Origin: Ariolimax columbianus
Lineage: Eukaryota; Mollusca; Gastropoda; Stylommatophora; Arionidae
DNA length: 64,000 nt
Direction: 5' to 3'
Assembly (NCBI GenBank): GCA_036924085.1
Contig: JAVGWX010000004.1
Coordinates: 82,238,941-82,302,940, forward strand
Position 1 is the stretch's first letter. Every line of letters begins with the position of its first letter. The position numbers were made by a program, and so were the translations under genes. Of this stretch, positions 19,640-29,812 are shown one piece after another. Under the pieces are notes generated by a model that did no database searches, had not been told where the DNA came from, and saw only the letters and a program-made list of their open reading frames with translations.

Positions 19640-20710
19640 GGAATTAGAAATGAGAAAAATGTTCAAATTTTCACCTAATAAACCAGACAAAATAAACCTA
19701 CTTCCAGTGCTAGATGAGATGCTTTATGACAAGGCGTCAAGTGCACTATTCTGTAGACGGATAACTAGGCGAATGGTTCAACGCGTCTGTTGGGGTGAGA
19801 CAGGGTTGTATACTTTTCCCAACACTCTTCGGTGTATTCTTGGAAAGAATAATGGAGGCGGCCCTGGACGGACATGTTGGTACAGTCAGAATAGGTGACA
19901 AGACGATAACAAATCTACGATTTGCAGATGGTATAGATGGTCTGGCAGGCACGGAAACGGAACTCCAGGAGCTGATTAGTAGATTGGACAGAGATATGAC
20001 ATGGAGATAAATACAGAGGAAACAAAGCTGATGACTAATAACACGGAAGGGTTTACATCAGTGATAAAAGCAAATGGTCAGGAACTCGAAGTTGTACACC
20101 GGTTCAAGTATCTGGGATCACTGATGAGAAACCAGAGCTCGCAGCCTAAGATAGTTACCAGAATAGCACAGACAACCGCGGCGCTTACGCGTGTTTGAAA
20201 CCAATATGGCAGGATAAGCGGCTCGCCCTCAGCATAAGACTAATGCGCTCATTGGTGCTCTCAATATTTGTGTATGCCTGTGAGACTTGGATCATTACTG
20301 CGGATATCCAGGGCAGAATACATGCAATGGAAATGAGATGCTTTAGAAGACTCTTAAATGTTACAAATAAGGATCGTGTCACGAACGTAAAAATACGACG
20401 AAGAGGGGAAAACGCAATTGTGCCTTTTGATGATCTGTTCACAGCTACCGAAAGGAGAAAGATGGCTTGGTATGGCCACATCGCGAGGTCCAGCGGAATT
20501 ACAAATTCGATACTGCATGGTTCCGTACCAGGAAAGAGAGGGCGAGGTCGTCCAAGGAAGAGATGGACAGACAACATCACTGAGTGGTCGAACCTTCGTC
20601 CCGGTGAGGCACGACTGGCAGCAGCGGATAGAGAGAGATATCGTGGAATTGTGACAGTGTCTTCAAGTGTGCCCCAACGACCTGATGGGTTACAGGATGA
20701 ACTGAACTGA
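19640..20710 (+). pseudogene. EN3 LINE RT to C-terminus
   Basis: In shifting frames: VRQGCILFPTLFGVFLERIM (RT motif B), LRFADGIDGLAG (motif C; FADD is FADG here), FKYLGSLMRNQSS, and LSIRLMRSLVLSIFVYACET. Then CFRRLLNVTNKDRVTN, RRKMAWYGHIARSSG and GKRGRGRPRKRWTDNITEWS, and the end VPQRPDGLQDELN and stop. At least three frameshifts, and the loss of the second catalytic Asp, make it inactive. A reverse relic is at 24.46-24.91 kb. Confidence 0.85.
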
Positions 20711-20772
20711 GTGCTAGATAACTCGGGACGAGAGAGTACGGTTGATGATAGTGCAAAGCTTCATCATGTGAA
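20711..20772 (+). mobile_element. SINE S3 3' fragment
   Basis: actcgggacgagagagtacg and gttgatgatagtgcaaagct match the S3 3' part (ttcgggaccagagagtgagg, ttgatgaccagcgcagtttc). Continues directly into the 54 bp array. Confidence 0.5.
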
Positions 20773-21205
20773 CCTAACACTAAAGCGCAAGTCATAGTGC
20801 CGCACGTTAGACCATTCACTTAAAATCTTCAAACTAAAGCTCAAGTTACAGTGCAGGACCTTAGACCTTTCACTTAATATCTTCCAACTAAAGCGCAGGT
20901 CACAGTGCAGGACCTTAGACCATTCACTTAAAATCTTCCACCTAAAGCGCAGGTCACAGTGCAGGACCTTAGACCATTCACTTAAAATCTTCCAACTAAA
21001 GCGCAGGTCACAGTGCAGGACCTTAGACCTTTCACTTAATATCTTCCAACTAAAGCGCAGGTCACAGTGCAGGACCTTAGACCATTCACTTAAAATCTTC
21101 CAACTTAAGCGCAAGTCACAGTGCCGGACCTTAAACCATTCACTCAAAATCTTCCAACTAAAGCGCGTCACAGTGCCGGACCTTAGACCATTGACTTAAA
21201 ATCGT
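20773..21205. repeat. 54 bp minisatellite, 8 units, probably from S3 tail
   Basis: Unit: actaaagcgcaggtcacagt, gcaggaccttagaccattca, cttaaaatcttcca (54 bp). The first unit, aacactaaagcgcaagtcat, lines up with the S3 tail (aaatacagcgcaagttacat) in the right position after the S3 fragment. The reverse-strand frame repeating FSWKILSEWSKVLHCDLR is an artefact of 54 = 3 x 18. Confidence 0.85.
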
Positions 21206-21935
21206 CCTATCCGGTCACCGTCTTCGCTTTCGATGGGCAACTGATTTTGTGTACGTGTATTGATCCTGGCCTCCCACGGCGCCCTGTTTATGAACCCTTG
21301 CAGTAATTGGATCACCGCAGGTCTTCTCTGACAGTGACGTTTTTCTCCTAATCCTGAATGATAGGAGTACTCTCTATTGATCCAGGTTTAACCCACTCGG
21401 TTTCCAAGGCAACGTCAACATATTGCGTCCTAACAGTGTTTATCACTACAGCCTAGCCATATAATTCTAGGTTAAAAATTAACACCAGTGTTTCGTTCAT
21501 TATAGTTGTCAGATACTGGCTGGATATTCCCATGGCTTGATCGGAGCTCAGCCCATTTCAAGGCTGCTCAAAGACTTCAGATCTGGATGTAAACACTGCG
21601 TCCCCATGTATGTCTCAAAAGGCGACTAAAGAGAGTTGTGCTTGAGACTTGGAACTGTATTATGTAGACACCTTACTTTGTGACATCCCAACTGCCAGTG
21701 TTCAGGTGCAGGCTTCTTGTAAAGGGGGCGGCTGTAGTGGTAGTCCCATGCTTCGTTTGGAGCGATAGACAAATCATAATGATGTTGCAAGATTACAAGT
21801 CGTGTTGACGAATGTGTCTGTGGCACTGATATGTCCTCTGAACATCATGGCAGGAAAACACGTATGGCTAGTTCAGGTACCACCTCCACAGCGAAGGTCG
21901 GCTGCAATGGATCTTCAACGGCGGCTGTCTATTGT
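21206..21935. other. no recognised gene; weak dispersed repeat
   Basis: The block at about 21640-21780 (tagtggtagtcccatgcttc, gtttggagcgatagacaaat) resembles 44430-44475 (gtggtagcccaatgcatcac, ttggagtgacaagacaaatc). This suggests an unclassified dispersed repeat. No gene seen. Confidence 0.4.
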
Positions 21936-21936
21936 T

Positions 21937-23555
21937 CTGATGATACAATCTGGCAGGAGTTTCCCTGATGATACAACCTGGCAATAGTTTCCCTGATGAT
22001 ACAATCTGGCAATAGTTTCCCTGATGATACAATCTGGCAATAGTTTCCCTGATGATACAATCTGGCAGGAGTTTTCCTGATGATACAATCTGGCAGGCGT
22101 TTCCCTGATGATACAATCTGGCAGGCGTTTCCCTGATGATACAATCTGGCAGGCGTTTCCCTGATGATACAATCTGGCAATAGTTTCCCTGATGATACAA
22201 TCTGGCAGGCGTTTCCCTGATGATACAATCTGGCAGGCGTTTCCCTGATGATACAATCTGCCAGGCTTTTTCCTGGTTGTACAATCTGCTAGGCTTTTCC
22301 CTGATGATACAATTTGTCAGACTTTTCCCTGGTTGTACAATCTGCCAGGCTTTTCCCTGGTTGTACAATCTGCCAGGCTTTTCCCTGATGATGCAATCTG
22401 TCAGGCTTTTCACTGATGATACAATCTTGTCAGGCTTTTTCTCTGATGATACAATCTGCCAGGTTCCTCCCCTGATTATACAGTCTGTCATGCTTTTTAC
22501 TGATGATACAGTCTGTCAGGCATACAATCTGCCAGGCGTTTCCCTGATGGTACAGTCTGTCAGGCGTTTCCACTGATACAATCTGTCAGGCTTTTTCCCG
22601 ATGATTCATAGTAGGTTTTTCCTGATGATACAATCTGCCAGGCTTTTCCCTTATGATATAATCTGTCAGGCGTTTTCCCTGATGATCCAATCTGTCAGGC
22701 GTTTTCCCCGATGATCCAATCTGTCAGGCGTTTTTCCCGATGATCCAATCTGTCAGGCGTTTTCCCGATGATCCAATCTGTCAGGCGGTTTCCCCGATGA
22801 TCCAATCTGTCAGGCGGTTTCCCCGATGATCCAATCTGTCAGGCGGTTTCCCTGATGATCCAATCTGTCAGGCGGTTTCCCTGATGTTCCAATCTGTCAG
22901 GCGGTTTCCCTGATGATCCAATCTGTCAGGCGGTTTTCCTGATGTTCCAATCTGTCAGGCGGTTTCCCTGATGATCCAATCTGTCAGGCGGTTTCCCTGA
23001 TGATCCAATCTGTCAGGCGGTTTCCCTGATGTTCCAATCTGTCAGGCGGTTTCCCTGATGATCCAATCTGTCAGGCGGTTTCCCTGACGATCCAATCTGT
23101 CAGGCGGTTTCCCTGATGTTCCAATCTGTCAGGCGGTTTCCCTGATGTTCCAATCTGTCAGGCGGTTTCCCCGATGATCCAATCTGTCAGGCGGTTTCCC
23201 CGATGATCCAATCTGTCAGGCGGTTTCCCCGATGATCCAATCTGTCAGGCGGTTTCCCCGATGATCCAATCTGTCAGGCGGTTTCCCTGATGATCCAATC
23301 TGTCAGGCGGTTTCCACGATGTTCCAATCTGTCAGGCGGTTTCCACGATGATCCAATCTGTCAGGCGGTTTCCCCGATGATCCAATCTGTCAGGCGGTTT
23401 CCACGATGATCCAATCTGTCAGGCGGTTTCCCTGATGTTCCAATCTGTCAGGCGGTTTTCCTGATGTTCCAATCTGTCAGGGGGTTTCCCTGATGTTCCA
23501 ATCTGTCAGGCGGTTTCCCTGATGTTCCAATCTGTCAGGCGGTTTCCCTGATGTT
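21937..23555. repeat. 28/29 bp minisatellite, about 57 units in two blocks
   Basis: Block 1 (about 21937-22260) has the 28 bp unit gatgatacaatctggcaggc gtttccct. A mixed middle (22260-22670) has ccaggcttttccctggttgt variants. Block 2 (about 22670-23555) has the 29 bp unit gatgatccaatctgtcaggc ggtttccct. There are no unique spacers, so it is not CRISPR-like. Sharp block structure indicates separate homogenisation. Confidence 0.93.
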
Positions 23556-23984
23556 AGTTATTTTTATGTCCATCTCTTGATGTTTTCCTCCCACTTAATC
23601 ATTGTTTACCGATGGCGGGTTTGCCAATTCCGTCCACTGTTCTAAGCAGGATGGTATGCCCTGTTATGTGACCCAAAATCTGATATCTCGTGCGTTATCG
23701 ATTCTCTTTGCACCCCAAATTTCTCCAGAATGTCTTTATTTGTTCATGGGTTATTCCCATTGTATACACTCCGTCCTTCACACATGTTAAAGGCATCAAT
23801 TACCTTGGCCTTTTTTTTGTCTATGTAATGCAGTAAAGACAAGTGTACACATCACTTAATTACTCTAATTTGATGAGTGACTTATTTGGATGTCAATATA
23901 TGACATGTTGGCGAAAGCAGATCTGGCTTTTCATATTCTCTTCTCTATTTCCATTTCGTGGATCTGGTTTTTCGTTTTTGCATT
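23556..23984. other. no recognised gene
   Basis: AT-rich sequence after the 28/29 bp array; short open frames only, none with a domain. Confidence 0.35.
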
Positions 23985-24262
23985 TATGTACCCGTGCGAA
24001 TTGTGGAGATGGTGAGTATCTCAACGAGAGAACGACTCGCACTAAAGATTTCGATAAGTGTTAATATCAGAAACCAAGAAATTCGAAATCAAAATTTCTT
24101 TCAGAACGTTGTAGAAGCAGCGATATTACGCAAACATCAATTGACTGGACATGTAGTACGCATGCGTGACAACAGATGGACACGCAGGACAGCGTGTTGG
24201 TGACCATATGTCTGTACACGTCCACGTGGTCGCCCACCTATGCGTAAGCGGGTGGACTGATC
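23985..24262 (+). pseudogene. LINE ORF C-terminal fragment
   Basis: Encodes NIRNQEIRNQNFFQNVVEAA and LRKHQLTGHVVRMRDNRWTR, then RPRGRPPMRKRVD. This is the 'IRN..IR...GHV.RM.D.RWT...W...R.RGRP..RW.D' C-terminus of LINE ORFs. It belongs to a lineage different from EN1-EN4. Confidence 0.65.
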
Positions 24263-24459
24263 AAAGAAGTTCGCGTTGGTGCAGCATTGCAGAAGATCGG
24301 GAAGCAAACAGAACATTGTAAGCTTACTCGCATAGATAAACAGCAAGAGCCGGCAATGTGGAGGGGGAAATTAAACATAAAAGTGACTAATGTTATCATA
24401 TTCACCAAAGGGAAAGAAAGTCCACTAGTTGACATCCATAAATGAAGTCAGGTCATGCC

Positions 24460-24912
24460 GTAATCAGTGAGGTCGTTGGGGCACACATGAATGCACCCTC
24501 ACAAACCCACGCCGCCCTTATCTGTCAGCGGCTGCTGCCTGTGCCTCTTCTGGTCGGAGATTGGTCCATTCTTTTATGTTATCCTCTTCGTTGTCTGCCT
24601 TGCACCTTTCCGTGGAGGATCGTATTTGCAAGACCATTCAATCTCGATATGTGACCGTATCAAGCGAGTTTCCTTCTTTTGACAGTTGCCAAGAGGTCTT
24701 CAAAAGGCCTATTGCTGTTGTAATTCTACCTCGCATTTCCTCATTTGTAACTCGATCCTTGTACGTGACGTTTAAAAGTCTTCGGAAACATCTCATCTCC
24801 TATGCCTGTATTCTTCGCTGAAGGTCAGCTGTAACTGTCCATGTCTCACAAGCATAGAGGAATATTGACAGGACCAATGTACGCATTAATCCGATTGTCG
24901 TGCATAGTGCTA
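24460..24912 (-). pseudogene. EN3 LINE ORF C-terminal relic
   Basis: The reverse strand in broken frames gives EMRCFRRLLKVTYKDRVTNE EMRGRITTAIG. Further along come a KRWxDNIKEWTNLRPEEAQAAADR-like stretch and an SCVPQRP end. This parallels the + strand EN3 copy at 20.3-20.7 kb. Confidence 0.7.
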
Positions 24913-24942
24913 ACCGTTTATCTTGCCAGTTAAAATAATAGT

Positions 24943-24956
24943 TAAATCATGTGTGC
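24943..24956. repeat. 14 bp TSD, left, RH1 70 bp copy
   Basis: taaatcatgtgtgc; the partner at 25027-25040 is taaatcctgtgtgc (13 of 14 identical). Confidence 0.85.
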
Positions 24957-25026
24957 GCCTCAGGATGACCGCTGATTTTTTCGAAAAAATAAAGGTTGAC
25001 GTCTGACAGCGTACGAAGAAGAATAA
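24957..25026 (+). mobile_element. RH1 ultra-short 3' insertion (70 bp)
   Basis: gcctcaggatgaccgctgat, tttttcgaaaaaataaaggt, tgacgtctgacagcgtacga and agaagaata are the terminal 70 bp of RH1. The near-perfect 14 bp TSD shows it arrived as its own insertion with extreme 5' truncation. Confidence 0.9.
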
Positions 25027-25340
25027 TAAATCCTGTGTGCATTCAGTTTTATTGTATGAAGTAGAAACCTGAACCCTGACTAAGAACATTGAGAGAAGTG
25101 TTGAAGCTTTTTGAATGCAGATATTCAGAAGACTTGCACGCCATTCTTGGAGGGATATGAAAACAGATAGTGAGTTTCTGAAACAACTCAAGGTAGGGAA
25201 GATGCTACTGAAGGAAATCAGAAGCAGAACAATGAAATATTTTGGTAATTTCAAGCGACATGACAGTTGCTGAAAACTATATTGAAAGGAAAAAGGCAGA
25301 TGGACATCAAGATGTGGGCAGGGCACAGTTTGACTGAGTG
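25027..25340 (+). pseudogene. LINE ORF C-terminal fragment
   Basis: Frames give SVLLYEVETWTLTKNIERSV, EAFEMQIFRRLARHSWRD, TMKYFGNFKRHDS and a basic KRRW-like stretch. This is a typical LINE thumb and C-terminus in which LLYxxETW precedes xxRRxxxxxWxD. The RH1 70 bp copy inserted just upstream. Confidence 0.65.
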
Positions 25341-25411
25341 TACAAACCTGGCATGGTGCAGAGACAGCTGGAGATCCATTACCGCCAACCTACCTTGCGG
25401 AGACGGTACTT

Positions 25412-25755
25412 AGATCAAGATGCTGAGCAGCGCACGCATGAGTTGCAGCGGTCAGCGACCCATAGCTGGCTGCTAAAGTCAGGGCCAGCGGACCAGAGCT
25501 GCCAAGACCCTTCTACACCTCCACGCGGTGATCCTGCATAGCAAGCTGCAACAGAGCAGACTGGCTAAGGAGAAGGGGTCGAAGAGGGAATGCTACCCCG
25601 GGATTAAAAAATGCCTGCTGAAGTCGGCACCGAAAGGTGCAAATATCGCAGTAAAGCTGTAAGCTACGACACAACGCATTCCGTTCTCTGTGCTACATTC
25701 TGCTACTTACGTCCTTTTCAGGGTTTTGGTAGCGGGAGATTGAGAACGAACGAAG
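25412..25755 (+). mobile_element. SINE S1, long form
   Basis: aagatgctgagcagcgcacg, cagcgacccatagctggctg, gctgccaagacccttctaca, gcggtgatcctgcatagcaa, then the 3' module (accgaaaggtgcaaatatcg to gggagattgagaacgaacga). The GAA tail is poor in this copy. Confidence 0.8.
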
Positions 25756-26324
25756 CCAAGCCAACTTCGCTTAACGTTTTTATACTGGTTTGGAAGACTC
25801 AACATAGTATGTATACAACCAGTTTCTTGGAGGTTCTTTTTGCATTCTTGTTAGACCTACGCCCATAATAATGTAATGTGACGAAGTTCTTGACATGTTC
25901 CAGCATTTTACCTTTGATTATCCGTAAGTGTAGATTCCTGGTATGCGTTTCTAATCATCTCTTTCTTTACTCGCTAATGTCCAATCCAGGCGCCATACAC
26001 GAGCCGGGAACATTCCGGACGTTCTATTTGGATGTCTGATACCCTTACGCTGACTACTGCTTTCGTTAGATGTATCAGGTAAGCGTCGGCAAGCGTACGC
26101 GGATATATGCAGTGAAATAGGACGCTCCTAGCTTTTATCTGTGAAAACTCCACGGAAGCCAACAAGAAAGCCTTTTGATGTTTGTTCGTCCACGAGTCCA
26201 TCCATCTCTTTCTGCACATCACCGTATCCGTCTCTTACCGCCTCCACCCCTCCCCCCGCATAAAAAAAAAGAAACTGTCAAACCTATTACTTCGCCGATC
26301 TTTTCCCGTTAATATTTTACTGTA
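25756..26324. other. no recognised gene
   Basis: Mixed sequence with a pyrimidine-rich end. No domain-bearing frame and no match to repeats elsewhere in the window. Confidence 0.35.
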
Positions 26325-26348
26325 ACCCCCCCCCCCCCCCCCCCCCCC
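26325..26348. repeat. poly-C run
   Basis: About 23 C in a row. Similar homopolymer G or C runs occur at about 34296-34327, 37321-37335, 37830-37847 and 41890-41908. Exact lengths may be unreliable in an assembly. Confidence 0.9.
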
Positions 26349-26654
26349 GCCTCCCATCTCTAGCAGCTCCTCCTCTTTCACTTCTTTCCACCTCTCGATA
26401 TTTCAAAGAGAACACAGCAAACGCCCCATTTCCCTCTAAAGAAATTCAAGTTCCATTTGTAAGTGTGCAACGAAGAAACCAAGCTACATCAAATGGAAGA
26501 AAGCATTATGCGTTTCATTAATTTTTGTGTTGCGGAGAATCTACGAAAATAACATCATAATAAAATGGAATGTATTGGTAAATCAATTAAAACAGATTTT
26601 AAAAAGACAATGAGAAAGGGGACAAAAAACATAATTCTGAGGACTCTTCTAGAC

Positions 26655-27114
26655 CAGAGGTTCTCAAACTTGTTGGTCCGCGGCTCCCTTGTAAAAGTAA
26701 AGTAAAGTAACCCATAGCATTACTGCCGTAGGGGTGTGAAGTGTTAGCGATCTCACATTTCAAAGGCTCGGCTATATGAGGGCGGTAGCCATCTCCTCTC
26801 CCTCGCCGCTTTTACTTCCCGGACTGAACCGGTACCCATTTAAGGCTGGGTCGACCCGGGAGCCATTGCGGTCTGAAAAACACATTACCGCCTCAACTGG
26901 GGAATGAACCCAGGACCACTCAGATGCGAAGCTAGCCCGCTAATCACTGCACTACGCGGCTCCCTTGACCCTGTGCATAAATTTTCGAACTATTCTCTAT
27001 ACGAATATCTATATTTATTGATGGACCTTGGCTCAGACTATCGAGTCCAAAGCTTTTCTCAAGCCACCGCGACTCCCTTAGCGAGGGTTGCGACGCACAG
27101 TTTGAAAACGCCTG
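26655..27114. mobile_element. hAT-type MITE, disrupted by a SINE
   Basis: Terminal inverted repeats: left cagaggttctcaaacttg, right (reverse complement) caggcgttttcaaactgtgc. Flanking 8 bp (ttctagac / tcctagtc) match at 6 of 8, consistent with the 8 bp TSD of hAT transposons. The interior 26692-26955 is an S4 SINE; without it the element is about 190 bp and non-coding. It would depend on a hAT transposase elsewhere. Confidence 0.75.
26692..26960 (-). mobile_element. SINE S4, full length, inside a hAT MITE
   Basis: In reverse: head ccgcgtagtgcagtgattag with A-box-like tagtgcagtg, B-box-like gggttcattccc, then body tcgacccagccttaaatggg taccggttcagtccgg and gaggagatggctaccgccct, and a tail ending tactttactttta. 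Flanked by gcggctcccttg on both sides (26680-26691 and 26956-26967; the first 5 bp overlap the SINE head). Confidence 0.85.
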
Positions 27115-28134
27115 TCCTAGTCTAAAGCGCCATTTGGTCAGAAATGTTCACAAAGGAAATGTCTTGTGCATTTTCCACAGATATTTCACCGTGAAGAATG
27201 TGTTTATGGTTACATTCATGTCACGTGAATCATGTAATAAAGCTGCAACGGCGTGGTGGAAACGAATGTTATCACGCGATCACGGTTTTAGTTGATTCTA
27301 AATAAATATAGATTTTCCAAAGAGACATGGATACGTGGTAACCTTTAGCACTCCAATATATTTTTGAAAAAAATTTGACCTAATTAATTTTCTCAATTAG
27401 TCGCTGTGGTAGTCGTCTTTCAAAATTTGTAACTTTTATGTTTGTTTGTCAATAAATATGATTTTCTGGCGTGTAGATACACAATAGCATAACGAACATG
27501 TGGGTGTTTTTGTTTTTGTTGTGTGTTTGTTAGTTTTTGAGATTCAAAAAGATGAAGTTGAAAATTTATGAAAATCTCGGGAAAAATTTGGACTCGACCA
27601 CTAGGCCTAGTTGCTTCGATAGAAAACCATGGAAACCACAACAACGTATCGATACTGTGTTTACAATATCGCCACAACTGTTAGTTTCCAATTCAAACAT
27701 AGTTCTTTCATTTAAACAAACAAAATTAACAGATCTACACGATCAAAATCTTTCCCAACAATCTATTTCCCCTTTCGCAAAAGTCGGCTTGCTCCAAACG
27801 GCGTATACAAAATTAAAACTGTTCAAAAGCCATTTGTAATCGAACATACGATACTTTAACCGGCAAAATATAGTGTATATATGGAGGACGTATTCAGCAG
27901 TAAAAAATGGCTGTCGGGAGTGACTCCGTTCAAAAAAAGATTTTTTTTTTTCCGCACACCGTTTTTGTTGGCCAGGAAGGGTGGTTGTCTTCTAAAATTG
28001 TCGTGCTAAAAATAAAGATCAGTCTACATTTCGGAGGGACTGGTTTTTAAACAATTGGAGGGGTTGAAGGTGGATAATTGTCCTGGTCAATATGGTATTT
28101 ATAACAAATTGCTGTTTGAAATTAGAGACCTGTT
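27115..28134. other. no recognised gene; AT-rich
   Basis: A 100-codon + frame (27537-27839) starting MRFKKMKLKIYENLG has no recognisable domain. A stretch at about 27500-27570 (ttttgttgtgtgtttgttag, ttcaaaaagatgaagttgaa) resembles 52250-52320, so at least part is repetitive. No splice-flanked exon recognised. Confidence 0.35.
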
Positions 28135-29545
28135 AGTAAAAACATTGGCTATATTATGTTCTCAATCACTAGCGAAGGGGATTGGAAAGATGCAGGAGTG
28201 ATCCCCTGGTTCAAAAAGGGCAACAAATCAGATCCAGCAGATTATAGACCGGTAAGTTTAACCAGCATAGTCTGCAAAATGTTAGTTAATCGTCAAAGAA
28301 AACACTGTAATGCATTTAGACAAGTTTAATCTAATCATAAATAGTCAGCATGGGTTTACTAAAGGAAGCTCGTGCTTAACAAATCATGGAGGAGGTTACT
28401 AAAATGACATATGGAGAGGAGCCAGTGTATGGTATTAAGCTTGATTGTGCTAAGGCCTTTGATAGAGTTGTTTAGGAAGTTAAAATGACGTGGAATACGT
28501 GCGAATAGTTGCCAAATGCATTGACAATGTATTAACCGGAAGAAGGCAGAGAGTGGACATAAATGAGTACTCTAGTGGTGCGAGGTAAAAAGTGGAGTGC
28601 CGTGGGGCTCTGTTTTGGGGCCAATTTTGTTCTTAATATAAATAAACGATTTGGACATTGATATAGGATCCATGATTGCAAAATTCATTGATGACACAAA
28701 ACTATGCAGTAGTCTCATCTAAATCAGATGTAGATATATTGAGGTCGGATTTAGATACAATTTGGGAACGATCTGAGAGCTGGCAAATAGAGTTTAATAT
28801 AGATAAATGTACAATGATCAGATATGGAACACAATTACAGAATGGGAGAGAACAATATTAGAAAGATAGAAAAGGAAATGGAACTAGAGGTTATAATAGA
28901 TCATACAGGTAATGTGGGAGAGCAAGTCCATGTAGCAGTGAAAAAGACAAATGCGATGTTAAAGTAAAGTAACCCATAGCATTACTGCCATAGGGGTGTG
29001 AGATGTTAGTTATCTCACATTTCAAAGGCTCGGCTATATACGGGCGCTAGCCATCTCCTATTCATCGCCGCTTGTACTTCCCGGACTGAACCGGTACCCA
29101 TTTAAGGCTGGGTCGACCCGGGGCCGTTGCGGTCTGAAAAAACATTTTCACCTCAACTGGGAATGAACATATGACCACTAAGATGCGAAGCCAGCTCGCT
29201 AACCACTGCGCTACGCGGCTTAAAAATGCAATGGTAGGTATGATAAAAAGAAATACATAGGAGCAAAGAAGTGAGAGCAAATTGTATAAAGCATTAGTTA
29301 GACCTAGATTGGAGTACTGTGTACAGGTGTGAAGTCCTTATCTTAGAGGGGATATACAAATGCTGGGAAGGATACAAAGAAGTGCGACAAAACTGGGATT
29401 CCGGAATTATTATTATGGGGAAAGACTAAGAAAAAATTGACCTACAGTGTCTAGGAAAAAAAAGAGTTCGAGGTGATTAAATACAGGTTTATAAGATAAT
29501 CAACGGAAATGATGCCAAGATGCTATACTCTATTTAAACTATGTT
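28135..29545 (+). pseudogene. CR1/L2-like LINE RT, with nested SINE S4
   Basis: Broken frames: EGDWKDAGVIPWFKKGNKSD, PADYRPVSLTSIVCKMLV, GVPWGSVLGPILFLIYINDL, KFIDDTKLCSS (motif C FADD decayed to FIDD). After the SINE come LYKALVRPRLEYCVQV, SPYLRGDIQMLGRIQRSATK and VYKIINGNDA. The 'GSVLGPxLFLxYINDL' and 'VRPxLEYCVQxW' strings are hallmarks of CR1/L2-type RTs. Many stops; 5' and 3' ends unclear. Confidence 0.85.
28959..29223 (-). mobile_element. SINE S4, full length, with TSD
   Basis: Begins with the reverse tail (aaagtaaagtaacccatagc), then body gactgaaccggtacccattt aaggctgggtcgacccgg, and ends with the reverse head (actgcgctacgcggc). TSDs aaatgcgatg (28949-28958) and aaatgcaatg (29224-29233) match at 9 of 10. 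The insertion splits the CR LINE frame (VKKTNAM / VGMIK). Confidence 0.88.
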
Positions 29546-29784
29546 AATAAATGTATTTGTATTTCAACTAATTACTGTATCTAGCAAGGTAGTACTGTAC
29601 AGTATATGGGATAGGTAGAAAAATCGTGTAAAGTACTGTACTTAAGCCAATATGTACTCACCATGATTGGGGCATGCACAATTAACGTAGAATTGGGCTA
29701 GTATAGAGGCTGTTGCTGACACAATTCTGTACTGTACAAGATACTGAACTTACACTAAGTTACTTTATGTAACTTACAGGAGAC
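29546..29784. other. AT-rich spacer
   Basis: Contains short local repeats of gtactgtacagtat type (29590-29640, 29735). No gene recognised. Confidence 0.35.
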
Positions 29785-29812
29785 TTGTGAGAACAACATC
29801 AGTATTAGACTA
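29785..29812 (+). pseudogene. EN2 LINE, left flank of the 39 bp array
   Basis: agacttgtgagaacaacatc agtattagacta corresponds to agactagtgggaacaacacc agcattgaacta in the EN2 copy at 6152-6181, immediately before its 'cagttaaaatgg'-equivalent (caactaaaatgg). It therefore marks the LINE body in which the array arose. Confidence 0.7.

Noticed and set aside
20764..21171. 135-codon reverse frame repeating FSWKILSEWSKVLHCDLR
   Set aside because: Product of the 54 bp array (18 codons per unit), not a gene.
21868..22491. 207-codon reverse frame with CIIRETPARLYHQGN repeats
   Set aside because: Reading through the 28 bp minisatellite in rotating frames; no start context or non-repeat domain.
21937..23555. 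28-29 bp direct repeats reminiscent of a CRISPR array
   Set aside because: Units are contiguous with no unique spacers, there are no cas-like genes, and the context is eukaryotic with introns and LINEs.
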